Shown: in pieces, positions 21,198 through 29,988 of the stretch
Numbering within the stretch: the first letter of the stretch is position 1
How the letters are laid out: each line of letters starts with the position of its first letter
Assembly (NCBI GenBank): GCA_035560795.1
Contig: DATMYV010000016.1
Span: forward strand, 1 to 64,000
Reading direction: 5' to 3'
DNA length: 64,000 nucleotides
From: Longilinea sp035560795
GTDB taxonomy: Bacteria > Chloroflexota > Anaerolineae > Anaerolineales > Anaerolineaceae
The notes under the pieces: model-generated
Seen by the model: only the letters and a program-made list of their open reading frames with translations
The model's database searches: none
Told to the model about the DNA's origin: nothing
Made by a program: the position numbers and the translations under genes

Positions 21198-21240
21198 CCA
21201 AAATTGAGCGATTTGCAAGGGCATCCTTGAGGAGGAAACA

Positions 21241-21531
21241 ATGAATAAGGGTTTTCAACAAACAAACGGATATCACACAGCCACCCGCCAGAATGAATAC
21301 AGCCGAATCTTGACTGCCGCTGTGATCAACTCCCATTTCCGCCAACTTTTACTGAGCAATCCTGCCGTAGCGATTGCCTCCGGATTTGGCGGTGAAGCCT
21401 TCCATCTTCCCAAAGAAGAGAAGAAACGGTTGTCTTCCATTCGCGCCTCCTCGCTTGAGGATTTCGCCTGCCAATTAACTCAAGGTCCGGAATTGGTACG
21501 CGGCGGAATGGCTTTTGCTGCGGGAGACTAA
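21241..21531 (+). CDS. Small protein resembling NHLP-type leader peptides
   Basis: A 96-residue protein with a strong GAGGAGG before the ATG. The segment AVINSHFRQLLLSNPAVAIA, then FHLPKEEKKRLSSIRASSLE, resembles the helical leader region found in nitrile-hydratase-like and Os1348/Franean-type precursors of modified peptides (general pattern FR-x-LL-x-NP-x-x-A ... EE-x-x-x-L-x-x-I). The tail GPELVRGGMAFAAGD has no Cys or Ser/Thr-rich core, and no modification enzymes are nearby, so a stand-alone regulatory or partner protein is as likely. It precedes the HD-GYP gene by 40 bases and is probably co-transcribed with it. Confidence 0.7.
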   Translation: MNKGFQQTNGYHTATRQNEYSRILTAAVINSHFRQLLLSNPAVAIASGFGGEAFHLPKEEKKRLSSIRASSLEDFACQLTQGPELVRGGMAFAAGD

Positions 21532-21571
21532 TTTTTATCCATCTGCATAATTTGCTGGTAAGTGGGGACAA

Positions 21572-22786
21572 ATGACCATGACTACCCCTGGATGGTATCT
21601 TCCTTCAATGAGACCGGCTTCCACCAAAGAAGCCGAGCCTGAAATATTTCTGGCTGGCAGCATGCATGCCGTTGGCCAGATAGAAGGCGATACCAAATCC
21701 AATCGACATCTGCCCGGTGACAAGATGAGCATGCTGCTCGACTTGGGCCGTAAATTGGTCGCAACCAACTCGCTGGAGCTGATCTTCTCCTCCACCGTAC
21801 GTGCGGCGGCTGATATGGTTCAGGGCACTTTCTGCAAGATATTAACGTTAGATGAATCTGGCTCTTTCATGTGTCGAGCCACCTATCCATCAAAGAACAA
21901 CACTCAAAAAAACAAAACCAATGGGAAACCCGAACCACTGGTATCGCAGGCGATCTACCAGGAAATTCTACAATCCCGTCTGCCTAGCCTGATCCATCAT
22001 CAGGATCCACGTTTTTCAAATCAAGAACGGCGGGCTTTGGGGCTCTTTTTCATTGACACCCTCCTTGTCGCGCCTTTATGGGTAGACCGCGAACCAATTG
22101 GCATTCTGGTAGTAGGCGATCAAACCCGCTTTAATGCCAGCGGTCTCAGTTTGGATGACAAGCTTTACCTGACCAGCCTGATTTCTGATCAGGCAGCCAG
22201 TGCCATATCGCGGGCCAGCCTGCTTTCACAATTAACGGAAAATAGGCTTGAGACCGTCCTCGCTCTGGCAAAAACGATCGAAGCCCGCGATCAATATACT
22301 GGCGGACATGCGCAAAGAATGACTGATCTCGCAGAACGGCTTGCCCGCCGCATACATCTTGACGAAAAAGATGTAACGAACATTCGCTGGGCTGCACTCT
22401 TACACGACATTGGCAAAATTGGCATATCGGATGACATCCTTCATCGCCCTGGACCGCTTACTGAACAGGAATGGGAATTGATGCGCCAGCATCCCGATAT
22501 CGGCGCGGAGATTGTCCTGATGGTATCGAACCTGACTGAGGTTGCGGAATTGGTCCGCAGCCACCATGAGCGGTTTGACGGTATGGGATACCCGCGCTGC
22601 TTAAAGGGAGAGGAAATTCCTATCGGTGCCCGCATCCTGGCGGTTGTCGATAGTTATGGTGCCATGACGGACGGTAGAGTCTACCGGCCAGCCAGCACCC
22701 ATTCGGATGCCCTCTTGGAAATTAAGCATTGTTCAGGCAAAAACTACGATCCTGTGATCGTCGAAGAATTCGAAAAACTATTTTAA
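21572..22786 (+). CDS. GAF/HD-GYP protein (predicted cyclic di-GMP phosphodiesterase)
   Basis: A 404-residue soluble protein. A GAF domain spans about residues 50-210. The HD-GYP domain (~215-400) has the conserved start LAKTIEARDQYTGGHAQRM, the metal motif HDIGKIGI and HHERFDGMGYP, the GYP signature, so hydrolysis of cyclic di-GMP is predicted. Usual VADxYDAMTSDRPYR reads VVDSYGAMTDGRVYR, a modest deviation. With the diguanylate cyclase at 14033-16078 it gives this region both arms of cyclic di-GMP turnover. GGGG precedes the ATG at 21572. Confidence 0.9.
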   Translation: MTMTTPGWYLPSMRPASTKEAEPEIFLAGSMHAVGQIEGDTKSNRHLPGDKMSMLLDLGRKLVATNSLELIFSSTVRAAADMVQGTFCKILTLDESGSFMCRATYPSKNNTQKNKTNGKPEPLVSQAIYQEILQSRLPSLIHHQDPRFSNQERRALGLFFIDTLLVAPLWVDREPIGILVVGDQTRFNASGLSLDDKLYLTSLISDQAASAISRASLLSQLTENRLETVLALAKTIEARDQYTGGHAQRMTDLAERLARRIHLDEKDVTNIRWAALLHDIGKIGISDDILHRPGPLTEQEWELMRQHPDIGAEIVLMVSNLTEVAELVRSHHERFDGMGYPRCLKGEEIPIGARILAVVDSYGAMTDGRVYRPASTHSDALLEIKHCSGKNYDPVIVEEFEKLF

Positions 22787-22870
22787 TTTACCCGGTTCGG
22801 GGGAAGCTCCTGATTCCCAACCGCCCGTTTGGAGATCCCGCGGGCGGCTTGGGTCTTAACATGACTCAAA

Positions 22871-23287
22871 TTAATGTAGGTTTTCAGCGTCCAGGTAATC
22901 TTCAAGGTACTCTTTCAGCGGCAACAGATAAAGCTCCTCCCAGCCATTCCGGTAATCCTCCACCTGATCTTCCGGTAAATTTCGGTGAATTAATGTGAAC
23001 ACTGTTCCGCCAGTGAAAGATTCCAGGAGCAATTCCAATTCAGAGTCCAGCGCGTCCTCAGGAAAATCCGTCGTTCGCCAGGATTGGACAATTCTACGGC
23101 CAGGTACAAGGATGCGATTTCTTCCTGAAATGTAGCCATTCCAGGCTGTGAATTCACCCCCTTCGCTATCGTCGATGGTCGCTGGACTGCCCGTAAAATC
23201 GCTGTGCTGCCGGCTGCTCAACCAAATTCGAAAAATAATTTCTGGCCGCGCGGGAAGCACCGCTTGGAGCTTCACTGTTTCTCCCAT
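22871..23287 (-). CDS. SRPBCC (AHSA1-like) domain protein
   Basis: A 138-residue START-like fold protein of the AHSA1/Hsp90-activator type, known as small ligand-binding or chaperone-linked domains. Signatures: LPARPEIIFRIWLSSRQHSDFTG at the start, GRNRILVPGRRIVQSWRTTD in the middle, TLIHRNLPEDQVEDYRNGWEE before the final helix. I use the ATG at 23287, six bases after AGGAGG; the frame extends six codons further. It stands alone between two plus-strand genes. Ligand unknown. Confidence 0.85.
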   Translation of the reverse strand: MGETVKLQAVLPARPEIIFRIWLSSRQHSDFTGSPATIDDSEGGEFTAWNGYISGRNRILVPGRRIVQSWRTTDFPEDALDSELELLLESFTGGTVFTLIHRNLPEDQVEDYRNGWEELYLLPLKEYLEDYLDAENLH

Positions 23288-23466
23288 CCCGGACCTCCTA
23301 TCCATTTATCCACGGGTGAAATAACTATACAAAATTCAGATGCATTAATCAATCCGATCGCCGGCAATAAGTTAGCGAAAACGATGGTGATGGATTTCTT
23401 ACGATTCTTCGATCCAGAGTAGGAAATTCATATCGTAAACCCGCGAAAAGATATAATTTGGATAGG

Positions 23467-24477
23467 ATGAGCCTAAACTTTGCTCAATGGTTACCGCTGG
23501 TGGAAAAGGCTGTTGAATGCCGCAGACCGTTGTTCGATGAACAACATACCAACGCATTGCGTCTATATAACGGCTTTACGGAAGGTTGGCCAGAATTGGT
23601 CATCGATCTCTATGCCGATACGGTGGTCATTTTTGATTACAGCGAGCCACCGCAGCCGCCGGATCGTTGGATTCCACTGGCGGATTGGCTTGGAATCCAG
23701 ATTCCTTGGATCAAATCGGTGCTCCTCAAGGTTCGTAATTCGAAAAACATCGCTGAAAAACGCGGCATCCTCCTCTCCGGAAGCCACCTGGCAAGCAAGG
23801 TATGTGAAAACGGCGTTTGGTACGCGCTCGACTTGACCCTGAACCAGGATGCCAGCCTGTATTTGGACACGCGCTTTTTACGCATTTGGCTGCGCGAGCA
23901 CGCCTTGGAAAAGGACGTCTTGAATACCTTCGCATACACTGGCAGCCTGGGTATAGCTGCGGCGGCCGCTGGAGCGCGTAAAGTAGTCCAGAGCGACCTG
24001 AACCAGCGTTTTCTTGCGGTAGCCAGACAATCTGCAACGCTCAATGGAATACCAGAAAAGCGCTGCCAAATTCAAACCGGCGATTTTTTCTCCCAGGTAG
24101 CCAATTTCAAACGAAGCAGCGCTTTATTTGATATTGTCATCGCTGACCCGCCCTTCTTCTCTTCAACATCAAGAGGCCAGGTGAACCTGGTCGGGCAAAG
24201 CCGCCGGGTGATCAATAAATTGCGTCCGCTGGTACGCGACGACGGGTGGTTGGTGAGCATTAACAATGCACTATTTGTATCGGGGGCAGATTATCTTCGC
24301 GACCTCGAAGACCTATGTAAAGATGGTTACCTTTCGCTAGAAACGACCCTTCCGGTGCCGGAGGATTTCACAGGTTATGCAGAAACACGCAGGGAAAACT
24401 GGCCTGCTGATCCGGCACCCTTCAACCACCCCACTAAAATCGCGATTCTCCGAGTAACCCGGAAGTCACCTATCTAA
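23467..24477 (+). CDS. Class I SAM-dependent methyltransferase, RlmI/RlmK-like
   Basis: A 336-residue methyltransferase, probably acting on rRNA. The N-terminal part (~1-110) resembles the PUA/EEHEE region of RlmI-type enzymes (RLYNGFTEGWPELVIDLYAD). The SAM domain has NTFAYTGSLGIAAAAAGARK (motif I), a D in VVQSDLN, and the catalytic-type motif IADPPFFS (DPPFF instead of NPPY/DPPKF). The first TTG of the frame directly abuts a TATAAT box, so I use the ATG at 23467, nine bases past the box, which implies an almost leaderless mRNA. The exact base methylated cannot be told. Confidence 0.82.
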   Translation: MSLNFAQWLPLVEKAVECRRPLFDEQHTNALRLYNGFTEGWPELVIDLYADTVVIFDYSEPPQPPDRWIPLADWLGIQIPWIKSVLLKVRNSKNIAEKRGILLSGSHLASKVCENGVWYALDLTLNQDASLYLDTRFLRIWLREHALEKDVLNTFAYTGSLGIAAAAAGARKVVQSDLNQRFLAVARQSATLNGIPEKRCQIQTGDFFSQVANFKRSSALFDIVIADPPFFSSTSRGQVNLVGQSRRVINKLRPLVRDDGWLVSINNALFVSGADYLRDLEDLCKDGYLSLETTLPVPEDFTGYAETRRENWPADPAPFNHPTKIAILRVTRKSPI

Positions 24478-24534
24478 ACCCGCTTCCACCGGCACAGCGG
24501 TGAATTTGCTCAAACATACCTGTTCTATGTTATG

Positions 24535-24566
24535 AAAAATGGGCGGTGTTAACACCGCCCATTTTA
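24535..24566. terminator. Bidirectional terminator
   Basis: A 13-bp stem AAAATGGGCGGTG / CACCGCCCATTTT with a TTAA loop, A-rich on the left and T-rich on the right. It separates the convergent methyltransferase (plus) and VWA (minus) genes and can serve both. Confidence 0.88.
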
Positions 24567-24579
24567 TAAAAGCTTTGGC

Positions 24580-25827
24580 CTATTTGTCAGGATCTTGATT
24601 CTTGCTGCGTTTGATGCGATATTGCTCTTGGGATGCAGCCTTGCGCTCGCCTATGTCCAATCCTTGACTCATTTTTTGGCGAAGACGAAGAAATGCTTTC
24701 AAATCTTCTTGAGCCATGTGTGGTTGGGCAGCTGCCAATTGCCGTTCCAGCAGGCGGTCTGCTTCTGCCCTTCGGCCTTCGCGATCCAGGCGTAGCGATT
24801 CGGAGGCAACTTGCGCGGTGGAAACAAGGTAGTAGCGTTCCAGCAGGCCGGCATCCCGGGCAGTGCTTGCGACCTCGCTGGCCGAACCATAAGTAAATTT
24901 CACATGTGCTTCCCGTTTGATCTCCTGACCACCAGGCGTGTGGGCCTGCATTATCAAATGGATTTCCAATGTCGAGTCGTCAGAAGGCGGCGCCAGCACT
25001 TCCAGATATAAATTACGTTGTTGTTCAGAAGCCAGGTCGCCAATGGATACCCTCAATTGGTCGCCGACCTGTTCCGACCGCCATTCACCGGGGATTTGAA
25101 GGCTGGTATGGGGTGGAATTGTTATGGTTAGAGTAACTCCTTGCACCGTGATGGCGGCAATCTCTTCCAATTCGCGCCGGAAAATCTCAGGGATTGAATT
25201 GGGTTGGTCGATATAGTAATAATTGCCGTCGCCTTGGTTGGCAATCACCTCCAGCAAATGTTCGTCATAATCGCTGCCGGCACCAAAGGTCGAGGTGGTA
25301 ACGCCGCGCTGGCTCAGCTGGCGTGCATGTTCCCCCAGTTCTTCACGGTCTGTAATGCCGACATTGGCCAGGCCATCGCTGAGGAGCAAAGCCCGGTTAA
25401 CCGCGCCGCTGGCATGTACCAGCCCAACCTGGCGGCAACCTTCCAGCCAACCGCCGGAAAGATTGGTCATTGAACCGGCTTTGAGTAAATCGATTTTTTG
25501 TCTGACCTGGTTGCGGTGTTCCTGGGTCATGGCCTGCATTTCAGCCAGTACCTGTACCTCTGAATCATAGACAACCAAAGCCGCCTGGTCGCTTTCCCGC
25601 AATTGATCAAGCAAATAGGCCGCCGCCCGTTTGGTGTTGGCCAGTTTATCGCCAGCCATTGAACCGCTTACATCCAATACGAGTGCCAGATTGAACGCAG
25701 GACGGGTTTCGCGCCGGGCAGCTTTTGGTGCCCGCAGTGAAATTTCAACCAGCCGTTTGGTGGGGACTGATTTGTCGATTACACCGGCATCACTGGTAAC
25801 TTGGAACTCAATCATTGATTCAGGCAT
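24580..25827 (-). CDS. VWA-domain protein
   Basis: A 415-residue protein with a von Willebrand A domain (~residues 42-210): MIDAS motif DVSGSMAGDK near 52, Thr in SMTNLSGG and Asp in LLLSDGLANVG. A beta-rich domain (~225-310) and helical tail follow. There is no signal peptide or membrane segment, so it is probably cytoplasmic and binds a partner through a metal ion. Its start overlaps the end of the MerR gene by eight bases, so it is very likely controlled by that regulator. The partner is not evident here; no MoxR ATPase is adjacent. Confidence 0.85.
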   Translation of the reverse strand: MPESMIEFQVTSDAGVIDKSVPTKRLVEISLRAPKAARRETRPAFNLALVLDVSGSMAGDKLANTKRAAAYLLDQLRESDQAALVVYDSEVQVLAEMQAMTQEHRNQVRQKIDLLKAGSMTNLSGGWLEGCRQVGLVHASGAVNRALLLSDGLANVGITDREELGEHARQLSQRGVTTSTFGAGSDYDEHLLEVIANQGDGNYYYIDQPNSIPEIFRRELEEIAAITVQGVTLTITIPPHTSLQIPGEWRSEQVGDQLRVSIGDLASEQQRNLYLEVLAPPSDDSTLEIHLIMQAHTPGGQEIKREAHVKFTYGSASEVASTARDAGLLERYYLVSTAQVASESLRLDREGRRAEADRLLERQLAAAQPHMAQEDLKAFLRLRQKMSQGLDIGERKAASQEQYRIKRSKNQDPDK

Positions 25828-26416
25828 TTCTCACCCCTTGTGACGAAAATAAAGTGCTGGCGAATTTGAGCAATTCTTCCAGCTTTTTCTCTGCCGCACG
25901 ATCCATCGATTCGGTGGCGAGCACGATTATCCCTGGCGCGATGTGATAATGCCGCCATTTCTCCGCTTGTTGAACGGGTCGCGGTTGCGGTATGAGTGGA
26001 ATTGCTCGGGACGGAAGCGCCGGGCTAAATTGTTTTTCAGACTCCGCCATCCTGGCACGGGGAGCCTGGTTGCGCATCGTAAGTTGGTCGATATAATCCA
26101 CCGCGGAGATGTGTGCGGAGTTTTGGGCGGATGGTGTTTGTTCAAGGGTCGATAATAAATCGCGAACTTCGCCGGTCGATAGGCCAGCCATGCGTTCCCG
26201 GATCTCGCGCAAAGGCAGGAAGGCATCCTTGAGGTACCGGATTACCTGAAGCCGCAAAAGAGCATCCTCATCATAAAGTGAAAAGCGTCCGCGCGGCTGT
26301 GGCGCAGGCAATAAACCTTCGGCGATATAGAAGCGGATTGTCCGCACAGACACATTGGCCTTGCGAGCCAACTCGCTGATCATCATGCCCTCATCATCTG
26401 GATTCTGGTTATTCAA
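25820..26416 (-). CDS. MerR-family transcriptional regulator
   Basis: A 198-residue regulator. The MerR winged helix is residues ~10-80 (MISELARKANVSVRTIRFYI, then GRFSLYDEDALLRLQVIRYL). The C-terminal ~110 residues are poorly conserved, without the Cys effector site of metal sensors; an ATESMDRAAEKKLEELLKFA helix ends it. I keep a TTG start at 26416 because AGGAGG lies four bases upstream; ATGs at 26386 and 26383 are alternatives. A perfect palindrome inside its own promoter suggests autoregulation, and the gene overlaps the VWA gene, making a two-gene operon. Confidence 0.85.
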   Translation of the reverse strand: MNNQNPDDEGMMISELARKANVSVRTIRFYIAEGLLPAPQPRGRFSLYDEDALLRLQVIRYLKDAFLPLREIRERMAGLSTGEVRDLLSTLEQTPSAQNSAHISAVDYIDQLTMRNQAPRARMAESEKQFSPALPSRAIPLIPQPRPVQQAEKWRHYHIAPGIIVLATESMDRAAEKKLEELLKFASTLFSSQGVRNA

Positions 26417-26450
26417 GCGACCTCCTTATAGACATTGCTTAGTTATTGAT

Positions 26451-26479
26451 ATTATAACAGTATTACGTAATACTGTCAA
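26451..26479 (-). promoter_or_regulatory. Promoter with palindromic operator in the spacer (MerR/VWA operon)
   Basis: On the minus strand: consensus TTGACA (26479-26474), exactly 17-base spacer, consensus TATAAT (26456-26451). A perfect 20-base palindrome, ACAGTATTACGTAATACTGT, occupies 26457-26476, i.e. the whole spacer and half of the -35. MerR proteins are known to bind palindromes between -35 and -10; most use a 19-20-base spacer, whereas this one is 17, so repression rather than DNA-twisting activation is likely. Confidence 0.9.
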
Positions 26480-26558
26480 TATACAATTTTATAAAAACCG
26501 GGTTTTGAGCCGTAAGACTCGCCACCCGGTTTACCTCTCAATTCACAATCTCAGCAGC

Positions 26559-27203
26559 TTAACTCTCCTTGACCAGCACAGCCCGGCATGGCGACCCATC
26601 CGCGCCTTGAATTTTGACCGGCAGACAAATTAACTGGTAAGCTCCTGGGAGTACATCACTCAAGTTCAGCCCTTCCAACAGGATCATTTCTGCTTGGAGC
26701 AGAGCTTTATGGGTTGGTGCGCCATGAGGAACAGCGTCAAAGCGTTCGACCCCCAGGTAATCAATGCCGACCAGTTTGACTTCCTGTTCGACCAGCCACC
26801 TGGCACCATCAGCCGATATGCCAATAAAGTTCTCATCAAACGAAGCGGGTTTTTGGCTCCAAAGACGCGAATTGCTGGTCTTCAAAAGCAAGCGCTCCGT
26901 GCCAACCGGAATGCCGGCTTTGCCAAGGTCAGCGGCCGTGATCTCACGCGGCACGTCAAACTCAGCCACCCAGGCCGGCCCAATCAAAACATCCAGGTCG
27001 AGTTGATCGACAGAACGATGGCCATCGAGGAAATGCAGCGGTGCATCAACGTGCGTGCCGGTATGCGCTCCCATATCCAGCCGGGTGACATTCGCCTGAT
27101 CACCCGCGGCAATACTGGCCGCCCGAACGATCGAAACCGCTGGATCGCCTTTCCAGACGGGCAAATCAGGACGGATGGCAACTGAAATATCGATATATTG
27201 CAT
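26559..27203 (-). CDS. Cyclase-family metal-dependent hydrolase (kynurenine formamidase-like)
   Basis: A 214-residue member of the cyclase family (KynB/bacterial isatin hydrolase fold). The metal motif is GAHTGTHVDAPLHF (HxGTHxDxPxHF) near residue 50, and VGIDYLGVE with the later GAPTHKALL region complete the site. Arylformamidases in tryptophan breakdown belong here, but so do other cyclic-amide hydrolases, and no kyn genes are nearby. The ATG at 27203 follows AGGAGG by five bases; the frame is open 11 codons more. It follows the GH20 gene by 54 bases, perhaps co-transcribed. Confidence 0.85.
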   Translation of the reverse strand: MQYIDISVAIRPDLPVWKGDPAVSIVRAASIAAGDQANVTRLDMGAHTGTHVDAPLHFLDGHRSVDQLDLDVLIGPAWVAEFDVPREITAADLGKAGIPVGTERLLLKTSNSRLWSQKPASFDENFIGISADGARWLVEQEVKLVGIDYLGVERFDAVPHGAPTHKALLQAEMILLEGLNLSDVLPGAYQLICLPVKIQGADGSPCRAVLVKES

Positions 27204-27257
27204 GATTTCCTCCTGGGAAAAGAGTGACCAGATCAAAGTGATTCCAGATTGTATTTT

Positions 27258-29105
27258 TTAATCATCTGCTACCCGAAGCAATAGTTGTTCAAAGCGGCGC
27301 GTACTGTCGTCAAGACCGCCTGGCCGGGAACGGGCCAGCCACAAGGCCCGATATTCTTTCAGGAAACGTGCTAATTCAACTTGAAGGGCCGGGTCGCGAT
27401 CCGGGTCACGGTTGGCCAGCACACCCAATCCTCTCCGGCAGGCGTAACGCATCAAGCGGGCGGTATTTTCAAATTCCCGCCGGATCAACGCCGCATCCGG
27501 ATGTGCCATGCGTTCTGCCGCCAAAGATGTCATCGCGGCGTCAATCTTTTGTAAAGCGTTTTGCAAGCCTGTTGCGGTCACAAAAGGTACCTGGCTGACT
27601 TGCACAGATTCGGCTTGAATCAGGTGGAATAGCAATGACGAATTTGGCGGTTCGAAGCCGGTCTCGCGGTAGACATTTCCCAGTTCAAAGGCTAGTTTTC
27701 CCATGGCACCGCTTGGATCATTGAATGCAAACAGGCTGATGTAGTCGGGTACTGGCAGTTCAATATTACTATCCTTACACCAGCTATAGGCAGCCCCGGC
27801 TGCGAAACCCAGCCAGCTCACCGGAGGCACCTGCCAGTGACCATGATCCCCCCAATCGGTGATGAGATAGCCGATTGCGCCATGCTTTAAACCATTCTCG
27901 GCAGCATTGCGTAAATTGCCCAGAGCATTGTCGCTTCGGCCAGCCAGACTGTTCCAGCTTGATGTCCCCGGACAAACATAATACGCCACGTCTGCCATCG
28001 CAAATTGTGTGCCGTGGTCATCAAAAGGATGACCGGCTTCATAACCCCACTCCAACGCGATAACGCCTTTCGGCAGTTCCTTGACAAGTTCTGGATGGTT
28101 GACGATGATATCTCCCCAGAATTGTGGCTGCCGGCTCCGTTCCTGAATTTCCTCCAGGATAAAAAGCAAGTAATCGAGGTACACCTGACCGACACCTCGT
28201 GTTTCACACAAGGCGCGGCTGCGTCCCTGCCCCACGTCAAAGGTCTCATCGCAGCCTACATTGACTATTCGGCTGGTAAAATGCGGCAGCAGTTCATCAA
28301 ACAGGCTGCTCACCAATGCTTTCGACCCGAGATCGACAGGTGCAAGACTGAAAGGACCTGTTTCTATCCCCCAAGGTGTCTGAAACTCGCCATGGATCTC
28401 GGCCAAGGGTGCATAGCGCGGATGCTTGAGCCAGCGTTCCATGTGGCCAAATGAGTTCTGATTAGGAACCAATTCGATGAAACGTTTACGGCAATATAGA
28501 TCCAGATCCAGCAGCTCCTGCGGTGTCATGGGTGAAGCGTCTTTCCAAACCTCAGGATGCGCCTGATAAGCGAAAGTATGCTCCATATAAAGCTGAAACT
28601 GGTTGATCTTCCAGCCTGCCAGACGGTCGACCAGTTCGTAAAGAGTTTCCATCGTAGGAACCCGGTCTCGGCTGATATCCAGCATTACCCCCCGGACTGG
28701 AAAATCTGGCCAATCTTCAATCTGCACGCATTCAACCCGTTCAACAAGCTGGCCCTGTAACCATTGCAGCAGCGTGCACACGCCGTAAAATGCACCGGCA
28801 GCGTCAGCAGAAACGATCGACATGCTCTCTTGGGTGATATCCAGACGGTAGCCCTGAGTATGGCTGACCTCATTGCCTATGCGCAACGATAGGCCAACAG
28901 CCAGCTGTGGAATGCAGGGCGAAGCAGATAAGTCCCACTCAATACCAAATCCTTCCTTCATCGCGGCCTGAAACCGCTGACCAGCCGAAAGCAGCGCTTG
29001 AACATCGCCTTGCAGGGAGATGAAGGCAATTTGTGGCAGATGGTAATAGCCCGATAGGGGTTCAACAACCCGCGGAATGGGCAACAACGGTCGGGTGAGC
29101 TTCAT
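27258..29105 (-). CDS. Glycoside hydrolase family 20 (beta-N-acetylhexosaminidase-like)
   Basis: A 615-residue enzyme. An N-terminal GH20b-like domain (~1-130) is followed by a (beta/alpha)8 barrel from FPVRGVMLDISRDRVPTMET (~133) to about 480. The catalytic Asp-Glu pair of GH20 is seen in NVGCDETFDVG near 284, and the active-site Trp/Asp region includes LEWGYEAGHPF and ITDWGDHGHW. The C-terminal ~130 residues are helical. There is no signal peptide, so it should act inside the cell on imported amino-sugar oligosaccharides or released glycans. AAGGAAAG precedes the ATG. Confidence 0.87.
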   Translation of the reverse strand: MKLTRPLLPIPRVVEPLSGYYHLPQIAFISLQGDVQALLSAGQRFQAAMKEGFGIEWDLSASPCIPQLAVGLSLRIGNEVSHTQGYRLDITQESMSIVSADAAGAFYGVCTLLQWLQGQLVERVECVQIEDWPDFPVRGVMLDISRDRVPTMETLYELVDRLAGWKINQFQLYMEHTFAYQAHPEVWKDASPMTPQELLDLDLYCRKRFIELVPNQNSFGHMERWLKHPRYAPLAEIHGEFQTPWGIETGPFSLAPVDLGSKALVSSLFDELLPHFTSRIVNVGCDETFDVGQGRSRALCETRGVGQVYLDYLLFILEEIQERSRQPQFWGDIIVNHPELVKELPKGVIALEWGYEAGHPFDDHGTQFAMADVAYYVCPGTSSWNSLAGRSDNALGNLRNAAENGLKHGAIGYLITDWGDHGHWQVPPVSWLGFAAGAAYSWCKDSNIELPVPDYISLFAFNDPSGAMGKLAFELGNVYRETGFEPPNSSLLFHLIQAESVQVSQVPFVTATGLQNALQKIDAAMTSLAAERMAHPDAALIRREFENTARLMRYACRRGLGVLANRDPDRDPALQVELARFLKEYRALWLARSRPGGLDDSTRRFEQLLLRVADD

Positions 29106-29238
29106 AGCTTTCCTTAAACATAATTATTAAAAATGCATAGAAGTTTTACAGAAACCTACAATTGAAGTCACCTCAGCATATCGTAAGATGAAGGAAACTG
29201 TCAATCTGTTATTTTGGTAGGTATTCCATGACGAATGG

Positions 29239-29270
29239 AAAAAGCCTCCACGTTCCCGTGGAGGCTTTTT
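29239..29270 (-). terminator. Terminator downstream of dodecin gene
   Basis: A 14-bp perfect stem AAAAAGCCTCCACG / CGTGGAGGCTTTTT with a four-base loop, 24 bases after the dodecin stop. It could also act on the other strand. Confidence 0.85.
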
Positions 29271-29293
29271 GGAGAACACACAAGGTAGAATGG

Positions 29294-29500
29294 TCAATCC
29301 ATTAAGATAAAGGTAACCTTCATCTGGACCCGGTATTCGACGATATTTCCTGCATCGTCGATCATCACTTCCTGATTTTCGATCCAGGCTGATTTGACAT
29401 TCTTGATCGTTTTGGTGGCGCGGGCTATTCCCTCGCGAATGGCATCCTCAAAACTTACTGTAGATGAGGATTTGATTTCTGTAACACGTGCAACCGACAT
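29294..29500 (-). CDS. Dodecin
   Basis: A 68-residue dodecin, a small flavin-binding protein that assembles into a hollow dodecamer and stores or buffers riboflavin/FMN. The fold is visible as VARVTEIKSSSTVSFEDAIR, then GIARATKTIKNVKSAWIENQ with the Trp that stacks on the flavin, and EYRVQMKVTFIL. The ATG at 29500 follows GGAG by six bases; the frame runs two codons further. It is monocistronic, with a strong terminator after it. Confidence 0.95.
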   Translation of the reverse strand: MSVARVTEIKSSSTVSFEDAIREGIARATKTIKNVKSAWIENQEVMIDDAGNIVEYRVQMKVTFILMD

Positions 29501-29621
29501 GGCCAACTCCTTTCACTCAACAAATCGTTTGAAAAGGCTTATTTGCCAAGAAGCAAAACAAAAACCTTCAGATCAGATTTTATTATCCATTATTCTGGGG
29601 TTTTTGCAAACACTAAACAGT

Positions 29622-29917
29622 CAACCACGGTGGTTATGAGCCGCTTGCCCTGCACCCTCATGAATGCTGCCATTGATTCTTTCTGTAGGCCCGGATGGGC
29701 TCGAACCAATACCCAGAATGGGTCAACCCAGCGGTTTACCCAGATGGGATATAAGCCACTTGCCCTGCACCCTTTTGGGTGCTGCCATTGAGTTTATCTT
29801 GTAGGCCCGGATGGGCTCGAACCATTACCCAGAAAGGGTCAACCCAGCGGTTTACCCAAAAGGGTTAAGAGCCGCATGCCCTGCACCCTCATGGGTGCTG
29901 CCATTGAGTTTTTTTGT
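29622..29917 (-). repeat. Decayed tRNA-Met copies downstream of the tRNA gene, with hairpin insertions
   Basis: Two full-length decayed copies (29804-29918 and 29688-29803, about 115 bases each) and part of a third (29622-29687) follow tRNA-Met on the same strand. Each keeps the T-arm (GGTTCGAGCCCATCCGGGCC), anticodon-arm and D-arm pieces, but has three insertions with the pattern ACCC-N4-GGGT: next to the T-arm, in the anticodon loop and in the D-loop. The central loop bases vary (AGAA, AAAA, TCAT, TTTT) while CCC and GGG are kept almost throughout. The 5' acceptor strand is degraded, so none would fold as a working tRNA. Confidence 0.85.
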
Positions 29918-29988
29918 GGGCCCGGATGGGCTCGAACCATCAACCCAGCGGTTATGAGCCGCTTGCTCTGCCATTGAGCTACGGGCCC
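29917..29988 (-). tRNA. tRNA-Met (anticodon CAT)
   Basis: A 72-base cloverleaf: acceptor GGGCCCG / CGGGCCC with discriminator A, D-arm GCTC-AATGGCA-GAGC, anticodon stem AGCGG / CCGCT with loop CTCATAA, T-arm GATGG-TTCGAGC-CCATC. CCA is not encoded. CAT could be elongator Met or, if lysidine-modified, Ile2; I cannot separate these from sequence alone. The CC-start typical of initiator tRNA is absent. It sits between decayed copies on both sides. Confidence 0.9.

Noticed and set aside
22830..22860. Terminator after the HD-GYP gene (CCGCCCG / CGGGCGG)
   Set aside because: The stem is plausible but no T-run follows on either strand, so I did not annotate it.
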